A stretch of 64,000 nt of DNA from Streptomyces caeruleatus. GTDB lineage: Bacteria > Actinomycetota > Actinomycetes > Streptomycetales > Streptomycetaceae. A program made the position numbers and the translations under genes. Below the pieces are notes generated by a model. The model was given only the letters and a program-made list of their open reading frames with translations, had not been told where the DNA came from and did no database searches. Positions 1 through 10,989 of this stretch are shown here, piece by piece (position 1 is the first letter of the stretch; every line of letters starts with the position of its first letter). The stretch covers positions 247,377 to 311,376 of the forward strand of contig NZ_KQ948935.1 in assembly GCF_001514235.1 (NCBI RefSeq), in the 5' to 3' direction.

Positions 1-3000
1 GCGGAGCCGTGCGTGCCGGTGAACGCGTCCGGCGTACACCGGCCGACGGCCTGGATGACGAGGCGTGGCTGCGCCTGCTGGAGGGCGAGGCGCGGGCGGC
101 CCGATCCCGGATGGACGTCACGGCCGGGCAGTTGGTGGACGTCGTCTGGTTCGACCGGGGGCCCGACCGGCCCGGGCGGCTGCTGATCACGGTGCACCAC
201 CTGGCCGTGGACGGCGTGTCGTGGCGGATCCTCACCGAGGACCTGGCCACCGCGTGGCGGGGCGATCGGCTCGTGCCGGTGGCCACGTCGTACCGGCACT
301 GGGCACTGCGGCTGGCCGAGGAGGCCGTCGCACCGTCGCGGGCAGCCGAACTGGAGCTGTGGCAGGGCACCCTCGACCGGCCCGATCCGCTCCTCGGCCA
401 CCGGCCGCTCACGCCTCAGCGGGACACGGCCGGGACGGCTCGCAGCCTCACCCTGCCGCTGCCCTCCGACCTGACGGACCGGCTGCTCACGGAGGTCCCG
501 GCGGCCTTCCACGCCCAGGTCAACGAAGTACTGCTCGCGGGCCTGGCCCTGGCGGTCGAGCGGTGGCGCGAGCGGCGGGGGCAGCAGACCGGAGCGGGCC
601 TGCTGGTCAGCGTCGAGGGCCACGGCCGGCAGGAGATCGCGGACGGCATCGATCTGGCGCGCACCGTGGGCTGGTTCACCGCCATCCACCCCGTGCGGCT
701 GGACGTGACGGGACACACCGCTCCCGGGGACGCGGTCAGCGAGACCAAGGAAGCCCTGCGGACGCTGCCCGACCATGGCATCGGCTACGGCCTGCTGCGC
801 TACCTGAACGCCGAGACCGGCTCCGTGCTGGCCGGGCTCCCCGGCCCCCAGATCGCCTTCAACCACCTCGGCCACTTCCGGACCCCGGCCGCCGGGTCCG
901 GCTCCGCCGGCGCCTGGTCCTACGCCCCCGAACGCCCCGCCCTCAGCGGCGGCGACGCCGGGCTCGCCCTGGCGCACGTCCTGGAACTGACCACCGCCGT
1001 CTGGCACACCGAGGACGGCCCGCGGTTGGACGCGGGATGGAGCTGGGCCGGTGACCTCCTCACCGAGGCGGAGGTGCGTGAACTGGCCGAGCTGTGGCGG
1101 CTGGCGCTGGAGCAGCTGTCGGCGGCGCGGGCGACGGGCGGTCACTCGCCGTCGGACTTCCCGCTGGTGTCCGTGACGCGGGAGGAGATCGACGCCTGGG
1201 ACACCCCGCACGCCGGGCTGGCGGACGTGTTGCCGCCGACGCCGCTGCAGGAAGGGCTGCTGTTCCACGCCCTGTACGACACGCAGGGCCCGGATGTGTA
1301 TGCGGTGCGGTTGGTGCTGGAGCTGGAAGGTGAGGTGGACGCCGCCCGGATGCGGGCCGCGGGTCAGGCGTTGCTCGACCGGCACGCGAACCTGCGCGCC
1401 GCTTTCCGGCAGCGCGAGGGCTGTCGCCCGGTCCAGGTGATCTACGGTCAGGTGCCGTTGCCCTGGCAGGAGGTGGACCTGTCGGGATGCGGGACCGAGG
1501 AACGCGACACCGCCTGGGCGCGGCTGCTGGTGGAGGACGACTCCCGGCGCTTCGACCTCGCGGACGCGCCACTGCTGCGTATGACGCTCGTGCGGTGGGG
1601 GCCGGGCCGCGTCCGCCTGATGCTGACGCATCATCACATTCTCCTGGACGGCTGGTCGACGCCGATCGTGGTGGGTGACCTGCTCACCCTGTACCGGGGT
1701 GCGGAGCTCCCCGAAGTGGCCCCGTACCGGGAGTACTTGGCGTGGCTTTCCCGGCAGGACCGGGCCGCCGCGGAGGAGTCCTGGCGTACCGCGCTCGCGG
1801 GCTTGGAGGAGCCCACCCGCCTCGTGTCCTCGGACGCCACCGCCACCGCCACCGCCACCGCTTCCATACGGCCCGAGCGGGTCGTCGTGGATGTGCCGGA
1901 GGACCTGACCGGGGCGCTCGGCGACCTCGCGCGTGGCCAGGGCGTCACCCTCAACACCGTCGTCCAGTCCGCCTGGGCGCTGCTGCTCGGACAGCTGACC
2001 GGCCGCTTTGACGTCGTCTTCGGTACGACGGTCGCCGGACGGCCGCCGGAGCTGACCGGGTCCGAGTCGATGGTCGGCCTGTTCATCAACACCGTCCCCG
2101 TCCGGGTGACCCTCGATCCCGCCGAGCCCCTGAGTGCTCTGCTCGGGCGGGTGCGGGACGAGCAGGCCGAGTTGATGCCGTATCAGCACCTCGGACTCGC
2201 CGACATCCAACGGATCGCCGGACTGGGCGAGTTGTTCGACACGGCGGTGGTGTTCGAGAACTACCCCGTGGACCCCTCGGCGGTCGCCGACGGGGAGGTC
2301 CGGCTGGTCGGCGGTGAGACCCGGGACGCCACGCACTACGCGCTGACGCTGGTGACCATGCCCGGCGCGCGGCTGCGGCTGCGCCTCGACCACCGCCCGG
2401 ACCTCGTCGGCAGGCAGGAGGCGCACCGGATCGCCGCCCGCCTGGTCCGCCTGCTTCAGACGCTGGCGGCGGACGCCTCCGTCCCCGCCGGCCGCGTCGA
2501 TGCCCTGGAGCCCGCCGAACGCAGGCGCCTGCTCACCGAGTGGAACGGGACGAGCCCGGCCACCGGACCGACGGCCACGCTGCCCGAGCTGTTCGCCGGC
2601 CGGGCGGCCCGCACCCCCGACGCCGTCGCCGTCACGCACGACGGGACCAGCCTGTCGTACGCGGAACTCGACGCGCGCGCCAACCGCCTCGCCCACCTGC
2701 TGGCCGCCCGTGGCGCGGGCCCCGAACGCCTGGTCGCGCTCGCGCTGCCCCGCTCGGCGGACCTGGTCGTCGCGGTGCTCGCCGTCCTGAAGTCCGGTGC
2801 CGCCTACGTCCCGCTGGATCCGCAGTACCCGGCGGACCGGCTGTCCTTCATGCTGAGCGACGCCCGGCCCACCCTCCTTGTCACCACCGAGGCCAGCGCC
2901 GCCGGACTCCCCGCGCACGACGCACCCCGCCTCGTCCTGGACGCCGAGGACACCACGGCCGCCCTGGCCGAGTGCCCGGACAGCGACCCGCACCCCGAAC

Positions 3001-6000
3001 TCACGCCCGACAACACGGCGTACGTCATCTACACGTCCGGCTCCACCGGGCGGCCGAAGGGCGTGGCCGTACCGCACGGCAATGTGGTGCGGCTCTTCGA
3101 CGCCACCGAGCACTGGTTCGGCTTCGGACCGGACGACGTGTGGACGCTGTTCCACTCGTACGCCTTCGACTTCTCCGTCTGGGAGTTGTGGGGTGCGCTG
3201 CTGCACGGCGGCAGGCTGGTCGTCGTCCCGTTCGCCGTCAGCCGCGAGCCGGAGGCGTTCCTGCGCCTGCTCGTCGAGGAACGCGTCACCGTCCTGAACC
3301 AGACGCCCTCCGCCTTCGGCCAACTGCTGGGCGCCGACGCCGAGTCGCCCGGCCTCGGACGTCGACTCGCGCTGCGGTACGTGGTCTTCGGGGGTGAGGC
3401 CCTGGACCTCCGGCAGGTCGCCGAGTGGTACGCGCGGCACTCGGACGACGCCCCGGTCCTGGTGAACATGTACGGCATCACCGAGACCACCGTCCACGTC
3501 ACCCACCTGGCCCTGACGGCCGACCGGGTACACGGCGCGGACGCCGGCCTCATCGGCGGTCCCCTCCCCGACCTGCGACTGCGCGTCCTGGACCCCGCGC
3601 TGCGGCTCGTACCGCCGGGAACGGCCGGCGAGTTGTACGTGGCCGGCGCGGGCCTCGCGCGTGGCTACCAGAACCGGCCGGGGCTGACGGCCGGCCGGTT
3701 CGTGGCCGACCCCTTCGGCGGGCCGGGAGAGCGGATGTACCGCACCGGTGACCTGGTGCGCCGGTCGGCCGACGGTGAGCTGGAGTACCTGGGCCGGGCG
3801 GACCACCAGGTCAAGATCCGCGGCTTCCGGATCGAACTCGGTGAGGTCGAGGCGGCGGTCGCCGGGCACGCGGACGTGGCGCAGGCGGCGGTGCTCGTAC
3901 GGGACGGGAAGCTGGTGGCGTACGCGGTACCGCGCGGCGGCACCGAGCCCGACCCCGCCGACGTACGCCGCCACACGGCCGCCGCCCTGCCGGAGCACAT
4001 GGTCCCCGCGGCCGTCGTGGTCCTGGACCGGCTGCCGCTGACCGCCAACGGCAAGCTCGACCGCAAGGCGCTGCCCGCCCCCGACTTCGCCACGACCGCC
4101 ACCCTTCGTGCGCCCAGGACACCGCGCGAGGAGATCCTGTGCGCGCTGTTCGCCCAGGTGCTCGGCGTGGACCGGGTCGGCGTCGACGACAGCTTCTTCG
4201 ATCTCGGGGGCGACAGCATCGTCTCCATCCAGCTGGCCGGACGCGCACGCGCGGCCGGACTGGGCGTCACACCGCGCGACGTCTTCGAACACCGCACCCC
4301 GGCCGGCCTGGCGGCCACCGCCCGCGAACTGACCGCGCCGGCCCCGGAACCCGACGACGGCACCGGACACGCCGAACCGACGCCGATCACGCACTGGCTG
4401 CGCGACCTCGACGGCCCGATCGGCCGCTACCACCAGGCCATGCTGCTCCAGGCCCCCGCGGACGCGGAACTGTCCCGCATCGTCACCGCCGTGCAGGCCC
4501 TGCTCGACCACCACGACGCCCTGCGCATACGCCTGCTGCCCGACTGGACCCTGGAGGTGGGCCGGCCCGGCACCGTACGCGCCGCCGACCTCGTACGCCG
4601 GATCGACGCCGGCGGACCGGAGCGGGTCGACATGGCCCGGGTGACCGAGGAGGCACGCGAGGCCGCCGGCCGACTGGACCCCGAGGCCGGGGTCATGGTC
4701 CAGGCGGTGTGGTTCGACCGTGGCCGGGACGAGCCCGGACGCCTGCTGCTCACCGTGCACCACCTGGCGGTGGACGGCGTGTCGTGGCGGATCCTGACGG
4801 AGGATCTGGCGACCGTGTGGCGGGGCGAACAGCCCGTGCCGGTCGTCACCTCGTACCGGCGGTGGACGCGGCTGCTCGCCGAGGAGGCCCTTACGCCTTC
4901 CCGGACGGCCGAGGCCGACATCTGGCGCGGCATGCTGGACGGACCGACCGAACCGCCGCTCGGCGCCCGCCCGCTGGACCGCGACCGCGACACGGTCGCC
5001 ACCGCCGAGGCCGTGACGGTCAGCCTGCCGCTCGCCTCGGATGTCCCGGCCGCCTTCCACGCCGGCGTCCACGAGGTGCTGCTGGCGGGGCTGGCCTCGG
5101 CCGTCGGGCGGTGGCGCGAGAAGCGGGGACAGGAGTCCGGCGCGGGTGTGCTGGTGCACGTCGAGGGCCACGGCCGCGAGGAGTTCGCCGACGGCATCGA
5201 CGTGTCCCGCACGGTCGGCTGGTTCACCAGCCTCTACCCGGTCCGGCTGGACACGGACGCCGACACCGCCCGCACGGTCAGGGACGTCAAGGAACGGCTG
5301 CGGACCCTGCCCGACAGCGGGATCGGCTACGGCCTCCTGCGCCACCTGAACCCGCAGACCGGTCCCGTCCTGGGCCGGCTCCCTTCGCCCCAGATCGCGT
5401 TCAACTACCTCGGCCGCTTCACGGACGGCTCACCCGACGCCCGCTCCACGACCGACTGGGCGCCCGCCGCGGAGACCGGCCCCCTCGGTGGCGGCTCGGA
5501 CCCGGGCATGCCGCTCGCCCACGTCATCGAGGTCAACGCCTGGACCCTGGACGGCGCCGAGGACGCCACTCTCACGGCGACGCTCTCGTGGGCCGGCGGG
5601 ATCCTCACCGAGTCGGAGGTGCGCGAACTGGCCGAGCTGTGGCGGCTGGCACTGGAGGAGCTGACGGCCGGCCGGGCGGGCGGTCACTCGCCGTCGGACT
5701 TCCCGCTCGTGTCGGTGACGCAGGGGGAGATCGACGTCTGGGACAGCGTCGAGGCTCCGCTTGACGACGTGTTGCCGTTGTCGCCCTTGCAGGAGGGCCT
5801 GCTGTTCCATGCCTCGTACGACACGCAGGGTCCGGATGTGTACGCGGTCCGGCTCGCGCTGGAGCTGGAGGGCGACGTGGACGGCGCCCGACTGCGGGCG
5901 GCGGGGCAGGCGTTGCTGGACCGGCATGCCAATCTGCGGGCTGCTTTCCGGCAGCGCGAGGGGGGCCGCCCGGTTCAGGTGATTTATCGTCAGGTGGCCT

Positions 6001-9000
6001 TGCCCTGGCGGGATGTCGACCTCTCCGGTCTGGACGCGGAGGAGCGCGAGCGCGCCTGGGCACGGCTGCTGGAGGACGAGCAGCACGACCGCTTCGACCC
6101 GGCCGAGGCGCCGCTGCTGAGGCTGACGCTGGTGCGGTGGGGGCCGGACCGGGCCCGACTCGTGCTGACGCATCATCACATCTTGCTGGACGGCTGGTCG
6201 ACGCCGATCGTCGTGGGGGACCTGCTGGCCTTGTACCGGGGCGACGAACTTCCTGAAATGGCCCCGTATCGCGACTACTTGGCGTGGTTGTCCCGGCAGG
6301 ACCGGACCGCCGCCGAGGAGGCCTGGCGCACCGCCCTGGCCGGTCTGGCGGAGCCGACCCGCCTCGCACCGGCCGCCGACGCGCACCCCGCCGGGCCGCC
6401 GCGGCGGCACACCGTGGACCTGCCCGAAGAGCTGACCCGAAGGCTCACGGACTGGGCGCGTGCCAACGGCCTCACCCTCAACACAGTGGTGCAGGCGGCC
6501 TGGGCACTGCTGCTGGGGCAGCTGACCGGCCGCCGTGACGTCGTCTTCGGTACGACCGTCGCCGGACGGCCGCCGGAGCTGGCGGGGGTGGAGTCGATGG
6601 TCGGCCTGTTCATCAACACCCTGCCCGTCCGTGTGACCCTCGACCCCACCGAGCCGCTGGAAGCGCTGCTGCACCGCCTGCAGGGCGAGCAACTGCGTCT
6701 CATGCCCCACCAGCACCTGGGCCTGAGCGAGATCCAGCGGCTGGCCGGGCTCGGCGAACTCTTCGACGTCGCCATGGTGTTCGAGAACTATCCCGTCGAC
6801 CCGGCGACCCTCCAGGGCCCCGCCGCGGACATCCGGCTCACCGGCGCCCGGACACACGACGCGACCCACTACGCCCTCGCCCTGACGGTGCTCCCCGGGC
6901 GCCGCCTGACACTACGGGTCGACCGTCGCTCCGACGTCCTCACCGAGGACCAGGGCCGAGGCGCCGCCGCCCGACTCGGACGACTGCTGGAGGCACTCGT
7001 CACCGACCCGGCCCTGCCGGCAGGCCGGGTGGACGTCCTCGACGCCGACGAGCGGCGACGGATCGACGGGTGGAACGCGACCTCGCGCGAGGTGCCCACC
7101 GCCTCCCTGGCCGAGCTGTTCCGCGGGCAGGCCGTACGCACCCCCGACGCCCCCGCGCTCAACGAGCTGACGTACGCCGAACTCGACGCCCGCGCCGAGC
7201 GACTGGCCCGCGTGCTGGCCGGGCGCGGCATCGGCCCCGGGGACGTGGTGGCCGTACGGCTGCCGCGCTCGGTGGATCGGGTGGTGGCCGTGCTCGCGGT
7301 GGCCCTCGCGGGTGCCGCCTTCCTGCCGGTGGATCCCGAACTGCCCGCCGAGCGGGTCGACTTCATGCTCGCCGACGCGAAGCCGTCGTATGTGCTCGAC
7401 GACCTCGCGGTCGACGGAGACCCAGGCGGGTTGCCGGTCGCGTACGAACCCCACCAGGCCGCATACGTGATCTACACCTCGGGCTCGACCGGCCTGCCGA
7501 AGGGCGTAGTGGTCGAGAACCGCGGGCTCGCCGCGCTGGCGACGACACAGCGTGAACAACTCGAACTCACCCCCGGATCACGGGTGTTGCACTTCTCCTC
7601 ACCCGGCTTCGACGCCTCGGTGTTCGAGCTGCTCATGGCCTTCGCCTCGGGCGGGACGCTGGTGGTCCCCGCGCCCGGTCCGCTCGTCGGGGAGGCGCTG
7701 GAGCGCGTCCTGACCGACGGGCGCATCACGCACGCGGTGATCCCGCCCGCGGCACTGGCGACCTTGCCGTCGGGCGAGTTCCCGCACCTGAGGTCGCTGA
7801 TGGTGGCGGGCGAGGCGTGTCCGGGTGAGCTCGTGGCGCGGTGGGCGCCGGGGCGGAGCATGGCGAACGGATACGGGCCGACCGAGACGACGATCTGCGC
7901 GAGCATCGCTGTGCCGCTGCACGGCGACGCGGCTCCGCCGATCGGGCGCCCGGTCGTGAACACGCGGGCGCATGTACTGGACGGCAGCCTGCGTCCGGTG
8001 CCCGTCGGCGTGGTGGGCGAGCTGTATGTGGCCGGTGCCGGCCTCGCCCGCGGTTACCTGAACCGGCCGGGGCTGAGTGCCGAACGGTTCGTGGCCGATC
8101 CGTTCGGGGCGCCTGGGGAGCGGATGTACCGCACCGGGGACCTGGTGCGCTGGTCGGAGAGCGGCCGGCTGGAATACGTGGGCCGGGCCGACGACCAGGT
8201 CAAGATCCGCGGCTTCCGCGTCGAACCCGGCGAGATCGAGTCGGTGTTGTCGCGCCAGGCGTCGGTGTCCCAGGCGGCTGTGATCCTCCGGGACGGGCGT
8301 CTGGCCGCCTACGTGGTGCCGGCCGCCGGCGCTGTGGACGCGGCCGCCCTGCGCGACCACCTCGCCCGCGTCCTCCCCTCCCACATGGTCCCCTCGGCCG
8401 TCGTCACCCTCGACGTCCTGCCGCTCACGCCCAACGGCAAGGTGGACCGCAGGGCCCTGCCCTCGCCGGAGGTCACCACGGGTGGCGAGATGCTCGCCCC
8501 GCGCACACCGGGCGAGGAGACCCTGCGCGACCTGTTCGCCGACACCCTTGGCATCCCGAAGGACCGGATCGGCGTCGACGACGCCTTCTTCGACCTCGGT
8601 GGAGACAGCATCGTCTCCATGCGCCTGGTCAGCCTGGCCCGGGCCGCCGGTCTGGAGCTCACCCCGCAGGACATCTTCCGGCACCGCACCGTGGCCCGGC
8701 TCGCCGCCGCGGCCCGCCGACCCGAACAGAGCGCACCGCGGCCGGCGGACGACGCCACCGGGCCGGTCCCGCTCACCCCGGTGATGCGCTGGGTGGCAGG
8801 CCTCGGCGGCCCGCTCGACGGGTTCTGCCAGTCGGTGCTGCTGACCACCCCCGCCACCGCCGGCCCGGAGCGTCTGACCGCCGTACTGCGGACCCTGGTC
8901 GACCGTCACGACTCCCTGCGCCTGCGCGCCGGCCACGACTGGACGGACCTGGAGATCCTGCCGCCCGGCTCCGGCCCGGACGCAGCCCTCGTACGGAGGG

Positions 9001-10964
9001 TCGACGCGACCGGGGCCATGGGCCCCGAAGAGTGGAACGCGCTGCTGCGGGACGAGGCGGCCGCCGCCCGCGCGGACGTGGACGTGCCCACCGGCAGGCC
9101 CCTCGCGGCGGTCTGGTTCGACCGCGGCCCCGAGCGTCCGGGACGGCTCCTGCTGGTCCTCCACCACCTCGCGGTGGACGGCGTGTCGTGGCGTGTCCTC
9201 ACGGCGGACCTGGCCCACGCGTGGCAGGCGGTCGAGAAGGGCGGCGCGCCTCAACTGCCGCCCGTCGGCACGCCGTTGCGCCGCTGGGCCCGGCTGCTCC
9301 GAGCCGAGGCCCACGACCCCGTGCGGGTCGCGGAGTCCGGGATGTGGCGGGAGCTGCTCCGGACCCCGGAACCGCTGCTCGGCACGCGACCGCTCGACCC
9401 CGCGCGCGACACCAACGCGACCGCCGGCCTGGTCACGCTCTCCCTGCCGCCCGCCCTGACCGGCCCGCTGCTGACCACCGTGCCCGCCGCCTGCGGGACG
9501 CGGGTCAACGAGGTGCTGCTCACCGCCCTCGCCCAGGCCGTCACCCGGTGGCGCGAACGGCGCGGGCAGGACACGGCCCCCGGTGTCCTCGTCACCGTCG
9601 AGAACCACGGCCGGGAGGAGCAACTGGCCGACGGCACCGATCTGTCCCGTACGACAGGCTGGTTCACCGTCGTGCATCCGGTACGGCTCCACGCGGCGGG
9701 CCTCGACCCGGTGGCCGCGGTCCGCGAGACCGCGCACCGGCTGCGGGCCCTGCCCGACCACGGCCTCGGGTACGGCCTGCTGCGCCACCTGAACCACGAG
9801 ACCGGAACCGAGCTGGCCGAACTGCCCCTCCCCCAGATCTCGTTCAACTACCTCGGCCGTGTCGACGGAGTCGACGCGACCGCCGAGTGGAGCCGGGCCG
9901 AGGAGGAACTGCCCACCGCGACCGACCAAGGTCTGCCGCTCACCCACACCCTCGGCGTGAACGCTGTGGCCCGGGACACCGACGACGGACCGCGCCTGGA
10001 CACCGGCTGGTCGTGGCCGGCCGGCGTGCTGGACGAGACGGACGTACGCGAACTGGGCGGGCTGTGGCGCGCGGCCCTGGCAGAGCTCGTCGGGCGGTAC
10101 ACGGACGACACCCCCGCGTCGGCCCCGGCGCCCACCGGTGCCCAGCGCTCCCCAAGCGGCCTTCTGGACGTGCTCATGCCGCTGCGGCCCAAGGGGAACC
10201 AGTCACCGCTGTTCTGCTTCCCGCCGGTCTCCGGACTGGGCTGGAGCTTCGCGGGACTCGCCCGGCACCTGGACGCCGAACGGCCACTGTTCGCCTTCCA
10301 GTCGCCGGGCCTGAACGGGCGGGAAGCCCCGGCTCGGAACCTCGCCGCCCTCGTCGAGGACTACCTCGACCGTCTCCGCACCGTCCAGAAGGAGGGCCCG
10401 TACCACCTGCTCGGCTGGTCGATGGGCGGTCTCGTCGCCCACGACGTCGCCACCGCCCTGCAGGCCGCGGGCGAGGAGGTCGCCCTGCTGGCGATGCTCG
10501 ACTCCTTCCCGGTGCGCACCCCCGCCGAGCGCCGCCCACACGGTGACCCTCGACAGGCCGCCTTCCTCGACCTGCTGGACGTCCTCGGCCGCGACACCGG
10601 CCACGAACGTGACGGCGAGCTGACCGAGGCCCGCTTCCTCGAACTGGTCCGACGGGTGCCCGACCTGGCCGCCGGCCTCGACGACACGGAACTGCTGGCC
10701 CTCGTGGACGTCACCGCTCACAACCGCCGCCTGGTCGAGGAGTTCTCCCCACGTTCGTACCGAGGTGATCTTCTGTTCTTCACCGCTGCCGAAGATCCGG
10801 ACGCGGACCTCTACACCCCCGTCTCGTGGCGGCCGTACGTGACAGGCCGGATCGACCACCACGACCTCCCCTGCACCCACGACGAGATGACCCGGCCGGA
10901 CGCGCTCGCCCGCATAGGCGCGTCGCTCACGACACGGTCCAAGGCCACCGATCCCCGACAGTGA
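1..10964 (+). CDS. Nonribosomal peptide synthetase, terminal modules (5' partial)
   Basis: The reading frame is open to the window edge, so the protein starts upstream. The visible 3651 or so residues read E(partial)-C-A-T-E-C-A-T-E-TE. The partial epimerization domain has HHLAVDG near residue 63. C domains carry HHILLDG near 541 and 2055. A domains carry YTSGSTG near 1008 and 2488. Both carrier domains have LGGDSI, the form usual before E domains. E domains show HHLAVDG near 1584 and 3052 and FNYLGR. The thioesterase starts near 3400 with GWSMGG near 3468. The A4-A5 residues of the first A domain read D-F-W-N-V-G-M-V-H, the established threonine pattern. Those of the second read D-A-F-V-M-A-G-I-C, which I cannot assign beyond perhaps hydrophobic or aromatic. 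Three successive E domains imply three D-configured residues at the C-terminal end of the peptide, which TE releases. MbtH and P450 genes follow closely. Confidence 0.96.
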   Translation, partial: GAVRAGERVRRTPADGLDDEAWLRLLEGEARAARSRMDVTAGQLVDVVWFDRGPDRPGRLLITVHHLAVDGVSWRILTEDLATAWRGDRLVPVATSYRHWALRLAEEAVAPSRAAELELWQGTLDRPDPLLGHRPLTPQRDTAGTARSLTLPLPSDLTDRLLTEVPAAFHAQVNEVLLAGLALAVERWRERRGQQTGAGLLVSVEGHGRQEIADGIDLARTVGWFTAIHPVRLDVTGHTAPGDAVSETKEALRTLPDHGIGYGLLRYLNAETGSVLAGLPGPQIAFNHLGHFRTPAAGSGSAGAWSYAPERPALSGGDAGLALAHVLELTTAVWHTEDGPRLDAGWSWAGDLLTEAEVRELAELWRLALEQLSAARATGGHSPSDFPLVSVTREEIDAWDTPHAGLADVLPPTPLQEGLLFHALYDTQGPDVYAVRLVLELEGEVDAARMRAAGQALLDRHANLRAAFRQREGCRPVQVIYGQVPLPWQEVDLSGCGTEERDTAWARLLVEDDSRRFDLADAPLLRMTLVRWGPGRVRLMLTHHHILLDGWSTPIVVGDLLTLYRGAELPEVAPYREYLAWLSRQDRAAAEESWRTALAGLEEPTRLVSSDATATATATASIRPERVVVDVPEDLTGALGDLARGQGVTLNTVVQSAWALLLGQLTGRFDVVFGTTVAGRPPELTGSESMVGLFINTVPVRVTLDPAEPLSALLGRVRDEQAELMPYQHLGLADIQRIAGLGELFDTAVVFENYPVDPSAVADGEVRLVGGETRDATHYALTLVTMPGARLRLRLDHRPDLVGRQEAHRIAARLVRLLQTLAADASVPAGRVDALEPAERRRLLTEWNGTSPATGPTATLPELFAGRAARTPDAVAVTHDGTSLSYAELDARANRLAHLLAARGAGPERLVALALPRSADLVVAVLAVLKSGAAYVPLDPQYPADRLSFMLSDARPTLLVTTEASAAGLPAHDAPRLVLDAEDTTAALAECPDSDPHPELTPDNTAYVIYTSGSTGRPKGVAVPHGNVVRLFDATEHWFGFGPDDVWTLFHSYAFDFSVWELWGALLHGGRLVVVPFAVSREPEAFLRLLVEERVTVLNQTPSAFGQLLGADAESPGLGRRLALRYVVFGGEALDLRQVAEWYARHSDDAPVLVNMYGITETTVHVTHLALTADRVHGADAGLIGGPLPDLRLRVLDPALRLVPPGTAGELYVAGAGLARGYQNRPGLTAGRFVADPFGGPGERMYRTGDLVRRSADGELEYLGRADHQVKIRGFRIELGEVEAAVAGHADVAQAAVLVRDGKLVAYAVPRGGTEPDPADVRRHTAAALPEHMVPAAVVVLDRLPLTANGKLDRKALPAPDFATTATLRAPRTPREEILCALFAQVLGVDRVGVDDSFFDLGGDSIVSIQLAGRARAAGLGVTPRDVFEHRTPAGLAATARELTAPAPEPDDGTGHAEPTPITHWLRDLDGPIGRYHQAMLLQAPADAELSRIVTAVQALLDHHDALRIRLLPDWTLEVGRPGTVRAADLVRRIDAGGPERVDMARVTEEAREAAGRLDPEAGVMVQAVWFDRGRDEPGRLLLTVHHLAVDGVSWRILTEDLATVWRGEQPVPVVTSYRRWTRLLAEEALTPSRTAEADIWRGMLDGPTEPPLGARPLDRDRDTVATAEAVTVSLPLASDVPAAFHAGVHEVLLAGLASAVGRWREKRGQESGAGVLVHVEGHGREEFADGIDVSRTVGWFTSLYPVRLDTDADTARTVRDVKERLRTLPDSGIGYGLLRHLNPQTGPVLGRLPSPQIAFNYLGRFTDGSPDARSTTDWAPAAETGPLGGGSDPGMPLAHVIEVNAWTLDGAEDATLTATLSWAGGILTESEVRELAELWRLALEELTAGRAGGHSPSDFPLVSVTQGEIDVWDSVEAPLDDVLPLSPLQEGLLFHASYDTQGPDVYAVRLALELEGDVDGARLRAAGQALLDRHANLRAAFRQREGGRPVQVIYRQVALPWRDVDLSGLDAEERERAWARLLEDEQHDRFDPAEAPLLRLTLVRWGPDRARLVLTHHHILLDGWSTPIVVGDLLALYRGDELPEMAPYRDYLAWLSRQDRTAAEEAWRTALAGLAEPTRLAPAADAHPAGPPRRHTVDLPEELTRRLTDWARANGLTLNTVVQAAWALLLGQLTGRRDVVFGTTVAGRPPELAGVESMVGLFINTLPVRVTLDPTEPLEALLHRLQGEQLRLMPHQHLGLSEIQRLAGLGELFDVAMVFENYPVDPATLQGPAADIRLTGARTHDATHYALALTVLPGRRLTLRVDRRSDVLTEDQGRGAAARLGRLLEALVTDPALPAGRVDVLDADERRRIDGWNATSREVPTASLAELFRGQAVRTPDAPALNELTYAELDARAERLARVLAGRGIGPGDVVAVRLPRSVDRVVAVLAVALAGAAFLPVDPELPAERVDFMLADAKPSYVLDDLAVDGDPGGLPVAYEPHQAAYVIYTSGSTGLPKGVVVENRGLAALATTQREQLELTPGSRVLHFSSPGFDASVFELLMAFASGGTLVVPAPGPLVGEALERVLTDGRITHAVIPPAALATLPSGEFPHLRSLMVAGEACPGELVARWAPGRSMANGYGPTETTICASIAVPLHGDAAPPIGRPVVNTRAHVLDGSLRPVPVGVVGELYVAGAGLARGYLNRPGLSAERFVADPFGAPGERMYRTGDLVRWSESGRLEYVGRADDQVKIRGFRVEPGEIESVLSRQASVSQAAVILRDGRLAAYVVPAAGAVDAAALRDHLARVLPSHMVPSAVVTLDVLPLTPNGKVDRRALPSPEVTTGGEMLAPRTPGEETLRDLFADTLGIPKDRIGVDDAFFDLGGDSIVSMRLVSLARAAGLELTPQDIFRHRTVARLAAAARRPEQSAPRPADDATGPVPLTPVMRWVAGLGGPLDGFCQSVLLTTPATAGPERLTAVLRTLVDRHDSLRLRAGHDWTDLEILPPGSGPDAALVRRVDATGAMGPEEWNALLRDEAAAARADVDVPTGRPLAAVWFDRGPERPGRLLLVLHHLAVDGVSWRVLTADLAHAWQAVEKGGAPQLPPVGTPLRRWARLLRAEAHDPVRVAESGMWRELLRTPEPLLGTRPLDPARDTNATAGLVTLSLPPALTGPLLTTVPAACGTRVNEVLLTALAQAVTRWRERRGQDTAPGVLVTVENHGREEQLADGTDLSRTTGWFTVVHPVRLHAAGLDPVAAVRETAHRLRALPDHGLGYGLLRHLNHETGTELAELPLPQISFNYLGRVDGVDATAEWSRAEEELPTATDQGLPLTHTLGVNAVARDTDDGPRLDTGWSWPAGVLDETDVRELGGLWRAALAELVGRYTDDTPASAPAPTGAQRSPSGLLDVLMPLRPKGNQSPLFCFPPVSGLGWSFAGLARHLDAERPLFAFQSPGLNGREAPARNLAALVEDYLDRLRTVQKEGPYHLLGWSMGGLVAHDVATALQAAGEEVALLAMLDSFPVRTPAERRPHGDPRQAAFLDLLDVLGRDTGHERDGELTEARFLELVRRVPDLAAGLDDTELLALVDVTAHNRRLVEEFSPRSYRGDLLFFTAAEDPDADLYTPVSWRPYVTGRIDHHDLPCTHDEMTRPDALARIGASLTTRSKATDPRQ

Positions 10965-10989
10965 ACACCCCGACAGCAAGGAGCCGGAC

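Noticed and set aside
7599..9947. Long open frame of 782 codons antisense to the NRPS
   Set aside because: It mirrors the strong third-position GC bias of the sense gene, has no domain pattern and lies wholly inside an intact NRPS.
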